From the NCBI RefSeq assembly GCF_014647375.1, contig NZ_BMPB01000017.1:140251-204250 (forward strand): 64,000 nt of DNA, in the 5' to 3' direction. Source of the DNA: Parabacteroides faecis. Lineage in GTDB: Bacteria; Bacteroidota; Bacteroidia; Bacteroidales; Tannerellaceae. The stretch's first letter is position 1; each line of letters begins with the position of its first letter. This document shows, piece after piece, positions 24,706 through 33,853 of this stretch. The notes beneath the pieces were generated by a model. It was not told the DNA's origin. It saw nothing but the letters and a program-made list of their open reading frames with translations, and ran no database searches. The translations under genes and the position numbers were made by a program.

Positions 24706-25815
24706 TTATTTAAGTGCTTCCTGTAATTTGGCATCTATTTCTTCGCCATGAATATTCTTGGCAATGATCGTACCGTCTTTATCGACCAGGATCGTATGAG
24801 GAATGCTGTTCACGCCATATAAGGCAGCACCAGCATTCTGCCATCCTTTCAGGTCGGAAAGCTGTGTCCAGGTAATGTTCAGGTCCTTTACACCTTTGGC
24901 CCAGGCTTCCGGTTTGCTGTCGAGCGAAATACCTACTATTTCAAAACCTTTATTTTTATATTGTTTGTACAATTCAACCAGATGCGGCATTTTTTTGCGA
25001 CAGGGAGGACACCAGGATGCCCAGAAGTCGATCAGGACAACTTTGCCGTTGCCTACGAATTCTGACAGGTTATGAACTTCACCTTTCGGATCAGCCATTT
25101 CGAAGTCAGTGAATTTTTTACCGACTGCAACGTTTTTCAGAACTTCCAGATGACTGACCATTTTGTCGATATTTGGCTGTGCCTTAAAGGTTGAGTCGGC
25201 TTTTGACAGTATTTCGTTCTGTTGCTCTTCACTCAGGTTGTAACGGTTATCGTATAAATATCTGGCAGACATTTTCTGGTCCATATGAGCCAGAATATAG
25301 TTACAGATAGCCTTGGTTATTTTGTCGCTGATTTCATCGTACTTCTTTTCTGCAGCAGCGGCAACCGTTTTATCTTCGGAACGTATTTCGTCTCCCAGTT
25401 TTCCCATTTCATCGAAAAATGGTTTGAGACTGTCTTTCATAGCCTTTTCTGCATCGTTGGCGGGAGTTCCGGTTACACTTGATAAGGTGTCCAGGTAGAT
25501 AGTTAGTTTACCGTTTTCAAGTGTGAACGTTGTCTTGAATGGAGTAGCTATGCCGCGTTCTGCCTGAACAACATCGGGCGAGAACTGAATGATCGTAATC
25601 AGTGATTCATTTTGAGTACCCTTGAATTTGAATGTATTATTTTCTACCAGCGCACTGTCGAAAGGTAAAACATCCGGATTTCCGTACTCATAAAGATATA
25701 CGTAATTCCCGTTCAGATCGGCGTTTGAAACTGTACCGGTTATTTCGTAACCCGGTTTTTCGCTGCAAGCTGCAAGAAGCAGGGCGGAGGCAGCCAATGA
25801 AAGATACTTTTTCAT
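24706..25815 (-). CDS. TlpA-like thiol-disulfide oxidoreductase lipoprotein with DUF4369 domain
   Basis: A 369-residue lipoprotein (LLLAACS, Cys17) with an N-terminal DUF4369-like beta domain (YEITGTVSNADLNGNYVYLY) and a C-terminal thioredoxin fold carrying WASWCPPCRKKMP (Cys269 and Cys272) and the cis-Pro region VNSIPHTILVDKDG. It should act in the periplasm as a reductase of disulfides or in cytochrome maturation, a common Bacteroidota type. It is upstream of the OsmC gene. Confidence 0.93.
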   Translation of the reverse strand: MKKYLSLAASALLLAACSEKPGYEITGTVSNADLNGNYVYLYEYGNPDVLPFDSALVENNTFKFKGTQNESLITIIQFSPDVVQAERGIATPFKTTFTLENGKLTIYLDTLSSVTGTPANDAEKAMKDSLKPFFDEMGKLGDEIRSEDKTVAAAAEKKYDEISDKITKAICNYILAHMDQKMSARYLYDNRYNLSEEQQNEILSKADSTFKAQPNIDKMVSHLEVLKNVAVGKKFTDFEMADPKGEVHNLSEFVGNGKVVLIDFWASWCPPCRKKMPHLVELYKQYKNKGFEIVGISLDSKPEAWAKGVKDLNITWTQLSDLKGWQNAGAALYGVNSIPHTILVDKDGTIIAKNIHGEEIDAKLQEALK

Positions 25816-25930
25816 ATATTATATGTGTTAAAACGATGTCATCACCTTGTAATTTGCGAAGTTATCGCTTTATTAATTATAGTTTATTTCTTTAGGCTTA
25901 AAAAGTTCTAATATTACCGAAAAGATGGAT

Positions 25931-25938
25931 TATATTTG
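25931..25938 (+). promoter_or_regulatory. -7 promoter element for second HTCS gene
   Basis: TATATTTG matches TAnnTTTG, 66 bp before the start codon at 26004. Confidence 0.5.
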
Positions 25939-26003
25939 TTGTCTGATCGGTATCCGGGTGTTTACAGGCGGATAGCGGGGATTATTTTACAAATATTCAA
26001 ACT

Positions 26004-29000
26004 ATGACTTGGACCAATAATAATGAACGGACAGTGAGATGGTTTCCTGGTGTGAAACTGTTGGTGCTCGTTTCGTTTTTATTCTGCATATTTTCAGACG
26101 GAAAGGCATCGATATCGTTGCATAAGGCAAATATCGATCTGTCGAATAATGCAATCATCGATATTTATCAGGACGATCATGGCTATATGTGGATCGGTAC
26201 TTACGACGGCCTGAATCTTTTTAATGGAAGAAATACCTATGTGTATCGTTTTGAGCCTGATAATAAATATACCCTTTGCAGTAACATTATTAATAAGATA
26301 TCGGATGGTGGTCCCGGATACCTGTGGATATCCACCTCTATGGGATTGAACAGGTTCTCACTGCGCGACCGCAAAGTAACGGAGTCATATCCGGAATATC
26401 CGGAATGTGTTTTAATTGCAACCGACTCATTGGAGAATACATTGGTTATCAGTCAAAAGAACTTTATATCCTGCCATACTGCCCGGACCGGTGCTTTTCA
26501 GGATATTTATACCCAAGGCATAAACCCGGAAACGACAAAGATATTATTTACTGACGGGCAAGGTGGTTTTTATCTTCTCTCTTCGGACGGAGCTCTGAAG
26601 CAACTGGTTCCTGACTATTCCAGATTGCCTTTGACCATACAAATAAGGGAAAATAAAATACATGACGGTCAGATAAGTCAGGCCTTTTATGAAGAGGGTA
26701 TTATTTATTATCTAGATACTGACAACAAATTATATCAGTATAGCATAGATAAAAATAGAAAAGAGTATCTGTTCGACCTTTCCGGGTGGATAGAAAAATA
26801 TGGAAATATAGCCCGTATCGCTTCTTTCCAGTCGAAGCTGTATCTGGTTTTCAGGAACGGCCTGTTACTGGAACCCGCTTTCCCGGAAGAAGCATTCGAC
26901 CTGAATATCGGTGTTTTCAGTATGTTTAAAGACAAAAAGCAGAATATCCTCTGGATCGGTACGGATGGGCAGGGAGTCCGGATGCTATATGATAAATATG
27001 AACGTTTCGACGGATTATCTCTGGAAAACCTACCTTTTGTGATGCGTAACCCGGTCCGTTCTGTTTATACGGACGAAGATAAGACATTATGGTTCGGGAC
27101 GAAAGGGGATGGTTTTATCCGTATAAAAGACTATGATTCATACGGGAAAAAACAGATTCCGGCAGATAAGATCGATCGTTATACGATGGCTGACGGTCTT
27201 TCCAATAACCGGGTCTATTGTTTTTACAGGAGTCAGTATCATCCTTTGGTTTGGATCGGTACGGATGGCCCCGGTCTTTCCTATTATTCCTATGAAGATG
27301 AAAAAGTCCATACGTTGCCCAGTAAAATCGATACACGGATACGGTATGTCCATTCTGTTTGCGAGATAAACGATTCGACATTATGGATGGCAACAACGGG
27401 TGACGGGTTGATCGAGGTGATTTTGGAACAGGATAAATCCGGACTGGCGGTTAAATACCTGCAATCTTATCTGTTAGAGAAGGACGGTAAAATATGCAAT
27501 GAGTTTTATTCCATGTATTATGATGGAAAATCGACTCTCTATCTGGGTAGCCGTGGAGGGTATGGGATGGCACGTTTCGACCTGACTACCAGGCAGTATG
27601 ATTTCATGTCGATGAATAATTCCGGCAATCAGGCTATCGGTGATGTTTTGAGTTTGTATTACAGCAGCGACTCGACCATTTATCTGGGAGCCAGTTCGGG
27701 GATGACCCGGATGAAATGCGACCAGTCGGGAACCTGCGAAGTCTGGCAGTACGACCGGAGTGACGGTATCAGCAATGATATGATTCACGGCATTCTGGAA
27801 GATCAGGACGGATGTATCTGGTTGAGTACTAATAAGGGGCTGACAAAGTATAATCCCCATAACAGCTTTTTCCATAATTATGGAAGTCAGGAACTGATGG
27901 TCACGGAGTTTTCCGATGATGCTTATTGGAAATGTCCTTATACCGGACGTCTGTTTTTTGGCGGCATCGACGGGTTGATATGGATCGATCCCCAGAACGA
28001 CCGGTTGGAGAGTTATAGTCCCGATCTTCACTTTTTTGAATTGAAGATGGGAGGGGAAACAGTCAGCTTGTACGATTATACGGAAACAAATCCGGTTCCC
28101 GTCACTATTCCTCCCGATGTTTCAACCTTCAGTATCTCCTTTGTGGCAACCGATTATATTCATGGAGATAACTATGAATATTCTTATCTGTTGCAGAATT
28201 ATAATACCAACTGGACAGAGTTACAGAAGAATAATGAAATATCGTTTACCAAACTGCCTTACGGAAATTATACCCTGAAAGTGCGTTACAAGAACGATGT
28301 CTATGACTCGAATGCACGGGAATATCTGTTACCGCTGAAGGTTCTCCCTCCCTGGTATCGCGGAACCTGGGCGATCGTTATCTATATCTTTTTGTTATTT
28401 GCTTTTTTTAGCTTGCTGGCTTATTGGATCAACAGGCGTATTGCGGAAAAGCAACAACAGGTTGCCCGGAAAATCCATGAAGAACAGAAAGAAAAACTGT
28501 ATGAAGCCAAATTGAATTTCTTTGCAAATATAACCCATGAGCTTTGTACGCCGTTGACTTTGATAAACGGAGTAGGGGATTATATCCATTCCTATGCGGA
28601 GAATACTTCCGATAATAAGTTGAAAAGGTATATCCGTATATTGAGGGACAACGTTATGAGCCTGAATGAACTGATCCAGGAAATCTTGGATTTCCGTAAG
28701 ATAGAAGAGGCGGGTTTGAATTATTTCAGTATCAAACATATCTCTGTTTCCGATATCATCCGCAGGCAGTATGAATCTTTTACGCCTATCGCCGAGCAGA
28801 ACGGGATAAAGTTTACCTTGTCTCTGCCGGATCAGCTTTACTGGAATACAGATCCTACCGGATTAAAGAAGATACTGGTCAATCTCGTTTCCAACGCTTT
28901 TAAATACGCAGATGAAGCCGGGGATATATCTATCTCTGCCGTTGCGGAAAATGAATCGTTGATCATCCGTGTCTACAACTCGGGTAAAGGTATTTCGGAA

Positions 29001-30065
29001 ACAGACCTGAAAACGATCTTTGACCGGTACCGGATATTGGGCGATCTGGATGGAAACAATTATACACAAACAACCTCCAGGAATGGATTAGGCCTGTTTA
29101 TCTGTCATAGTATCGTACAATCCCTGCAAGGGAATATAGATGTTCGGAGCGAGGAAGGTAAATATGCCGAATTTATTGTCCGGCTGCCTTATCTCGAAGC
29201 AGACGAGGAAGAGACTGAACAGGAGAAAGAGGAACAGGATTCTCCCCTTGTATCTATCCCTACCGATGAGGGGACAGAGGTGCCGGAAGTCGTTTCTCCG
29301 GATAACAAACCCTGTATTCTGGTGGTGGACGATAATAAAGATATCGTCTGGCTGATCAAAGAATCGTTGTCTCCTACATATAATATAGAAGAAGCATATA
29401 GTGTGGAAGAAGCTCTCCGTTTCATGGAGCAACAAACGCCGGCCCTTATCATTACGGATATTATGATGCCGGAGATAGATGGCCTGGAGCTGGTCAGCCG
29501 TGTAAAATCGGATAAGTTTACCCGCCATATCCCGTTGATTGTGGTTTCTGCCAGAATATCGGAACGCGACCAGGCGGAAGGGCTGGATCTGGGTGCGGAT
29601 GCTTATCTGACGAAACCGTTCTCGTCGGTAGTACTTCGTTCGGTGGTCAATAGGCTGATGACAAGCAAGAAAGAACTGAAAGATTATTATTATTCTCCGG
29701 AAAGTGCCTATGAACAGTCCGGCGGCCAGTTGGTCCATCAGGAGGATAAGGAATTTATGGATGCCGTAACAACTCTTATCAGGGAAAATCTCGATAAGGA
29801 AAATCTGCGTCCGGAGCTGATTGCCGAAAAACTGGGAATGAATACCCGTTCGCTCTACCGCCGTTTCATGAAAATATCACCTCTTACTCCGATTGAGTTT
29901 ATAAAGGATTACCGGTTCACCTATGCTGCCCAATTGCTGGTGACAACCAATCTGAATGTACAGGAAATTATCTATAAAGTCGGTATATCCAGTAAATCTT
30001 ATTTCTACCGGGAGTTTGCCGCCAAGTATAATCAGACACCTAAAGAGTACCGAAATAAAGGGTAA
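26004..30065 (+). CDS. Hybrid two-component system regulator (HTCS), mannose-locus
   Basis: A 1353-residue one-chain sensor-regulator. Seen: signal or membrane segment (residues 16-32), beta-propeller repeats (YMWIGTYDGL, ILWIGTDGQG, LVWIGTDGPG), Y_Y_Y domain, a membrane helix near 793-813, HisKA with His845 in NITHELCTPL, HATPase (NLVSNAFKYADEAG, GLGLFICHS), receiver with Asp1152 in IITDIMMPE, and an AraC-type HTH at the C-terminus. The box usually reads HELRTPL; here the Arg is Cys. Downstream genes encode a metallopeptidase and three GH92 mannosidases, so it likely senses a mannose-rich glycan. Confidence 0.96.
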   Translation: MTWTNNNERTVRWFPGVKLLVLVSFLFCIFSDGKASISLHKANIDLSNNAIIDIYQDDHGYMWIGTYDGLNLFNGRNTYVYRFEPDNKYTLCSNIINKISDGGPGYLWISTSMGLNRFSLRDRKVTESYPEYPECVLIATDSLENTLVISQKNFISCHTARTGAFQDIYTQGINPETTKILFTDGQGGFYLLSSDGALKQLVPDYSRLPLTIQIRENKIHDGQISQAFYEEGIIYYLDTDNKLYQYSIDKNRKEYLFDLSGWIEKYGNIARIASFQSKLYLVFRNGLLLEPAFPEEAFDLNIGVFSMFKDKKQNILWIGTDGQGVRMLYDKYERFDGLSLENLPFVMRNPVRSVYTDEDKTLWFGTKGDGFIRIKDYDSYGKKQIPADKIDRYTMADGLSNNRVYCFYRSQYHPLVWIGTDGPGLSYYSYEDEKVHTLPSKIDTRIRYVHSVCEINDSTLWMATTGDGLIEVILEQDKSGLAVKYLQSYLLEKDGKICNEFYSMYYDGKSTLYLGSRGGYGMARFDLTTRQYDFMSMNNSGNQAIGDVLSLYYSSDSTIYLGASSGMTRMKCDQSGTCEVWQYDRSDGISNDMIHGILEDQDGCIWLSTNKGLTKYNPHNSFFHNYGSQELMVTEFSDDAYWKCPYTGRLFFGGIDGLIWIDPQNDRLESYSPDLHFFELKMGGETVSLYDYTETNPVPVTIPPDVSTFSISFVATDYIHGDNYEYSYLLQNYNTNWTELQKNNEISFTKLPYGNYTLKVRYKNDVYDSNAREYLLPLKVLPPWYRGTWAIVIYIFLLFAFFSLLAYWINRRIAEKQQQVARKIHEEQKEKLYEAKLNFFANITHELCTPLTLINGVGDYIHSYAENTSDNKLKRYIRILRDNVMSLNELIQEILDFRKIEEAGLNYFSIKHISVSDIIRRQYESFTPIAEQNGIKFTLSLPDQLYWNTDPTGLKKILVNLVSNAFKYADEAGDISISAVAENESLIIRVYNSGKGISETDLKTIFDRYRILGDLDGNNYTQTTSRNGLGLFICHSIVQSLQGNIDVRSEEGKYAEFIVRLPYLEADEEETEQEKEEQDSPLVSIPTDEGTEVPEVVSPDNKPCILVVDDNKDIVWLIKESLSPTYNIEEAYSVEEALRFMEQQTPALIITDIMMPEIDGLELVSRVKSDKFTRHIPLIVVSARISERDQAEGLDLGADAYLTKPFSSVVLRSVVNRLMTSKKELKDYYYSPESAYEQSGGQLVHQEDKEFMDAVTTLIRENLDKENLRPELIAEKLGMNTRSLYRRFMKISPLTPIEFIKDYRFTYAAQLLVTTNLNVQEIIYKVGISSKSYFYREFAAKYNQTPKEYRNKG

Positions 30066-30083
30066 TTGGTTGATTCTCTGTGA

Positions 30084-30144
30084 GTGTCCTGGATTACCTA
30101 AAAAGTGCCCTGATGTACCAGATGTATATCAGGGCACTTTTTTT
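30084..30144 (+). terminator. Terminator hairpin after HTCS, part of a 21-bp unit array (array E)
   Basis: AAAAAGTGCCCTGAT (30100-30114) pairs with ATCAGGGCACTTTTT, followed by more T: a strong intrinsic terminator. One period upstream, GTGTCCTG at 30084 copies GTGCCCTG at 30105 with 21-bp spacing, and TACC recurs at the same offset. The unit therefore appears twice directly and once inverted. Confidence 0.85.
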
Positions 30145-30349
30145 GCTTTTCGGGAGTAACCCCGGAAAAGAACGATAAAGTAATATTGCACTCAGATTTG
30201 TGAAACCCGATACATGCTTTATTATGAATACAGGATAAATCAGAACAATGAATAAAAGCACTTCGTCCGATTGGCATTTTCGGGCAAGTGTAACTGGGAG
30301 TTGTTTTTTTCTTTGGATAGTGAATGCTTTATTGATTTTATTTTGTCTT

Positions 30350-31477
30350 ATGAAGAAGTTGTGTTACATAAATATATTTGTTTTAGTAGTTGGTAGTTTT
30401 TTGCTTTCAGCATGTAGGGAGAAGGTTTCAGTGAATGTAAAGGAGTTGTCGGATGGGGACCCTACAACTTATTATACAGGAACAGAGAAACTGAATCGGG
30501 TTGTTTTTGATTCTCAATACAGCATTCCTATCCAAAGTTATAAAATTTATTCGTCAGGCGAGGCACCTGCACACGATCCGGTGAACTGGGTGCTGAAAGG
30601 TTCCTACGACGGAAAGAACTGGGTGGTGGTAGATGAACGGAAAGACCAGCGTTTCTGTTCCCGTTATCAGGAAATCCTTTGTCCGATAACCAACCCTTCT
30701 AACTATAAACAATATATGCTGGAAGCCGAAACCGCCGGGAACGATACGTTGGTGATCGGTGATATTTCATTCTCCGAAAAGAATTTAGTAACGGACTGGG
30801 AAGACTTCAACTATCCCGAAGTCGATTTTGAAGTGCTTGCTCCGGATACCAAAGGGGCAGCGATCTATGCAGACCTGGTACAAGATCCGGATGCTTACAT
30901 AAAATATCATGCCCGCAAGGTGGCGGAAATCCTTTTTTATACTGCAAAAGATACGATGAATGATGTTCAGACCATTCATTATACGTTGAAAGACTACGAC
31001 GGCGTTTCTGCCAAATCCGGAAACCCGCCTGCTATCTATATTGAATATAGCACCCGCCATATCGAGAAGTCGATGAATGAATCGCTCTACAAACTGGATT
31101 TTGAAACGCGCGGTGTGTTATTCCACGAACTGGTTCATGCTTACCAGTTTGAGCCGAAAGGAATCGGTTCATATTCTACAAACAAAGAATTTTGGGCATG
31201 TATCGAAGGAATGGCAGATGCCGTCCGGGCAGAATCCGGCTTTTTCGATATGAGTACCCGTAAACCGGGTGGAAACTGGATGGATGGCTACCGCACGACC
31301 GGATTCTTTATTCAGTGGTTGAAAACCAAAGATCCGGATGCTATCCGTAAATTCCATCTTACAGTCCGTGACCTGGATGTCTGGAGTTTTGACAAGGCGA
31401 TCAAGAGCATCTTTGGCGAGGAGTCCGGTATTGAAAGCATGTGGAATGAATATCAGGCTTTTTTGACAAAAGAATAA
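30350..31477 (+). CDS. Basic secretory protein (BSP) family metallopeptidase lipoprotein
   Basis: 375 residues. The ATG at 30350 gives a lipoprotein signal (FLLSAC); the frame is open to 30248 but the extra 34 residues would spoil the signal. About residues 25-140 look like an F5/8 type C (discoidin) carbohydrate-binding domain (NWVLKGSYDGKNWVVVDE). The rest is the BSP peptidase domain with zinc motif HELVH (His259, Glu260, His263) and EFWACIEGMADAVR. It is 17 bp upstream of the first GH92 gene, so it probably cuts mannosylated glycoproteins together with the mannosidases. Confidence 0.88.
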   Translation: MKKLCYINIFVLVVGSFLLSACREKVSVNVKELSDGDPTTYYTGTEKLNRVVFDSQYSIPIQSYKIYSSGEAPAHDPVNWVLKGSYDGKNWVVVDERKDQRFCSRYQEILCPITNPSNYKQYMLEAETAGNDTLVIGDISFSEKNLVTDWEDFNYPEVDFEVLAPDTKGAAIYADLVQDPDAYIKYHARKVAEILFYTAKDTMNDVQTIHYTLKDYDGVSAKSGNPPAIYIEYSTRHIEKSMNESLYKLDFETRGVLFHELVHAYQFEPKGIGSYSTNKEFWACIEGMADAVRAESGFFDMSTRKPGGNWMDGYRTTGFFIQWLKTKDPDAIRKFHLTVRDLDVWSFDKAIKSIFGEESGIESMWNEYQAFLTKE

Positions 31478-31494
31478 ATTAATACTACATACTT

Positions 31495-33831
31495 ATGAAA
31501 TCTTCAAGATGTTTAGCCTTATTTCTGTCTGTAGCGTTGGCAGGAGGGACATTATTTGCCCGGGAGAAAGTATCTCTGGTCAATCCGATCATCGGAACAA
31601 ACGGGATGGGGCATACTTTTCCGGGAGCCTGTGTGCCGTTCGGACTGGTACAGTTAAGCCCGGATACCGATACGATCCCGCATAATGTCGACGGTAAGTA
31701 CCAACCCCGCGCTTACGAATATTGCGCAGGTTACCAACACAAAGACAGTAGTATCGTCGGATTCAGCCATACGCATTTCAGCGGGACCGGCCATTCCGAC
31801 CTGGGTGATATCCTGATCATGCCTACAACAGGTAAACTGAAACTGAATCCTGGAACTGCAACCGATCCGGATGGCGGCTATCGTTCGCGTTTCTCACACG
31901 ATACGGAAATATCCCGTCCTGGTTATTATGAAGTGATGCTGGACGATTATGGAGTAAAGGCACAACTGACTACTACCAAACGGGTGGGAGTCCATAAATA
32001 TACTTTTGCTGAGAATAGCGGTAACCAACGTATCATTCTTGATATGATTCATGGTATTTACAATTACGATGGGAAAGTGCTCTGGACGAATATTCGCGTA
32101 GAGAATGATACGTTGGTTACCGGTTATCGTATAACGAATGGTTGGGCGCGGACCAATTACACCTATTTTGCCATGTCTTTCTCTAAGCCGGTCGTTCATT
32201 ACGGCTGTGATGAAAAGGCGAAAGTGAATTACCGCGGTGGTTACGGCAAGTTCAATATGAAAGAGAACTTCCCGGATATCGGCGGCAGGAAGATCGTCGC
32301 TTATTTCGATTTCGATCCGGCTGCTTCGCAAGAGTTGGAAGTGAAGGTTGCCCTTTCCGGTGTCAGTACCGATGGTGCGCTGAAAAACCTGCGTGCTGAA
32401 GCATCCGGCTATAGCTTTGACGAATTGGCGGCAAAGGCTTCGGATACCTGGAACAAGGAACTTTCCATTATCGAGGCAAAAGGTACCGATGACCAGCAGG
32501 CAATGCTCTATACCTCTTTATATCATACAATGATCAATCCGTGTGTCTATACGGATGTCGACGGTCAGTATCGTGGCCTGGACGGTAATATTCATCAGGC
32601 AGATGACTTTACCAACTACACGGTCTTCTCTGTTTGGGATACCTATCGGGCTTTGCACCCGTTATTTAATATTATCAAGCGGCAGGTGAATACCGATATT
32701 GCCCGTTCTATGCTGAAACATTGTGAACAAAGCGTACATAAGGCATTGCCGGTGTGGAGCCATATGGCAAACGAGAACTGGTGTATGATCGGTTATCATT
32801 CTGTATCCGTATTGGCTGATGCCGTGGCAAAAGGCTTGCCGCTGGATAAGGATGAAGTGCTGAAAGCAATGGTCAGCAGCTCTACCATCCCTTATTACGA
32901 CGGGACGAAAGAGTTGATGGAAAAAGGATATGTATCCCTCGACCGTAGCGGTAGTGCCGCTTCGCTGACATTGGAGTATTCCTATGACGACTGGACGATT
33001 TACAATACCGCCCTGCTGGCAGGTAATCGTGAAGTTGCCGATCGCTACAAGAAACGGGCCATGAACTATGTCAATGTATTCGACACCAGTATCGGTTACG
33101 CCCGTCCCCGTTATTCGGACGGACGCTGGAAAGAGAATTTCAATCTGTTGAGTACGCATGGCGAAGGTTTTATCGAAGGCAATGGTCTGAACTATTCGTT
33201 CTATGTTCCTCAGGATGTCAATCATATGATCGGGTTGATGGGGGGAGACAAGTCTTTCATCTCTAAACTCGATTCACTGTTTACGATGCATCTGCCGGAT
33301 GAGTTCTTTGCCGAAACGGAAGACGTTACGAAAGAAGGTCTGTTAGGTGGTTACGTTCATGGTAACGAGCCGAGCCACCATATCCCGTTCCTGTATGCCT
33401 GGACTACCCAACCCTGGAAAACCCAGTACTGGCAGCGTGAGATCATGAACAAGATGTACCGTAATAATATCGACGGCCTGTGTGGAAACGACGACTGCGG
33501 GCAGATGTCGGCCTGGTATATCCTGTCGGCTATGGGATTCTATCCGGTTTGTCCGGGAACAGACCAATATGTTTTGGGAGCTCCTTATCTTCCATATATG
33601 AAGGTTTCGCTTGAGAACGGAAAGACATTTGAAGTCAAAGCCGATAAGGTAAGCGATAAGAACCGCTATGTAAAGTCTGTCAAGCTGAATGGTAAACCTT
33701 ACACAAAAGGATATATCACCCAGCAGGATATCATGAACGGGGGAGAACTGACCTTTGAAATGACATCTTCGCCGAATAAGAAACGTGTATTTACCGGCGA
33801 CGACAAGCCTTATTCTTTATCTGCTAACTAA
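31495..33831 (+). CDS. GH92 alpha-mannosidase (first of three)
   Basis: A 778-residue secreted exo-alpha-mannosidase; GH92 enzymes are calcium-dependent and act on N-glycans or yeast mannan. Seen: signal peptide (to about residue 22), N-terminal beta-sandwich starting VNPIIGTNGMGHTFPGACVP, and an (alpha/alpha)6 barrel with FIEGNGLNYSFYVPQD, YVHGNEPSHHIP and CGNDDCGQMSAWY. The HGNEPSHH segment keeps the His-Glu pair that, from the family literature as I recall it, goes with alpha-1,2 specificity. It is in an operon with the BSP peptidase and the next GH92. Confidence 0.95.
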   Translation: MKSSRCLALFLSVALAGGTLFAREKVSLVNPIIGTNGMGHTFPGACVPFGLVQLSPDTDTIPHNVDGKYQPRAYEYCAGYQHKDSSIVGFSHTHFSGTGHSDLGDILIMPTTGKLKLNPGTATDPDGGYRSRFSHDTEISRPGYYEVMLDDYGVKAQLTTTKRVGVHKYTFAENSGNQRIILDMIHGIYNYDGKVLWTNIRVENDTLVTGYRITNGWARTNYTYFAMSFSKPVVHYGCDEKAKVNYRGGYGKFNMKENFPDIGGRKIVAYFDFDPAASQELEVKVALSGVSTDGALKNLRAEASGYSFDELAAKASDTWNKELSIIEAKGTDDQQAMLYTSLYHTMINPCVYTDVDGQYRGLDGNIHQADDFTNYTVFSVWDTYRALHPLFNIIKRQVNTDIARSMLKHCEQSVHKALPVWSHMANENWCMIGYHSVSVLADAVAKGLPLDKDEVLKAMVSSSTIPYYDGTKELMEKGYVSLDRSGSAASLTLEYSYDDWTIYNTALLAGNREVADRYKKRAMNYVNVFDTSIGYARPRYSDGRWKENFNLLSTHGEGFIEGNGLNYSFYVPQDVNHMIGLMGGDKSFISKLDSLFTMHLPDEFFAETEDVTKEGLLGGYVHGNEPSHHIPFLYAWTTQPWKTQYWQREIMNKMYRNNIDGLCGNDDCGQMSAWYILSAMGFYPVCPGTDQYVLGAPYLPYMKVSLENGKTFEVKADKVSDKNRYVKSVKLNGKPYTKGYITQQDIMNGGELTFEMTSSPNKKRVFTGDDKPYSLSAN

Positions 33832-33853
33832 TCATCATTCTATAAATTTATCC

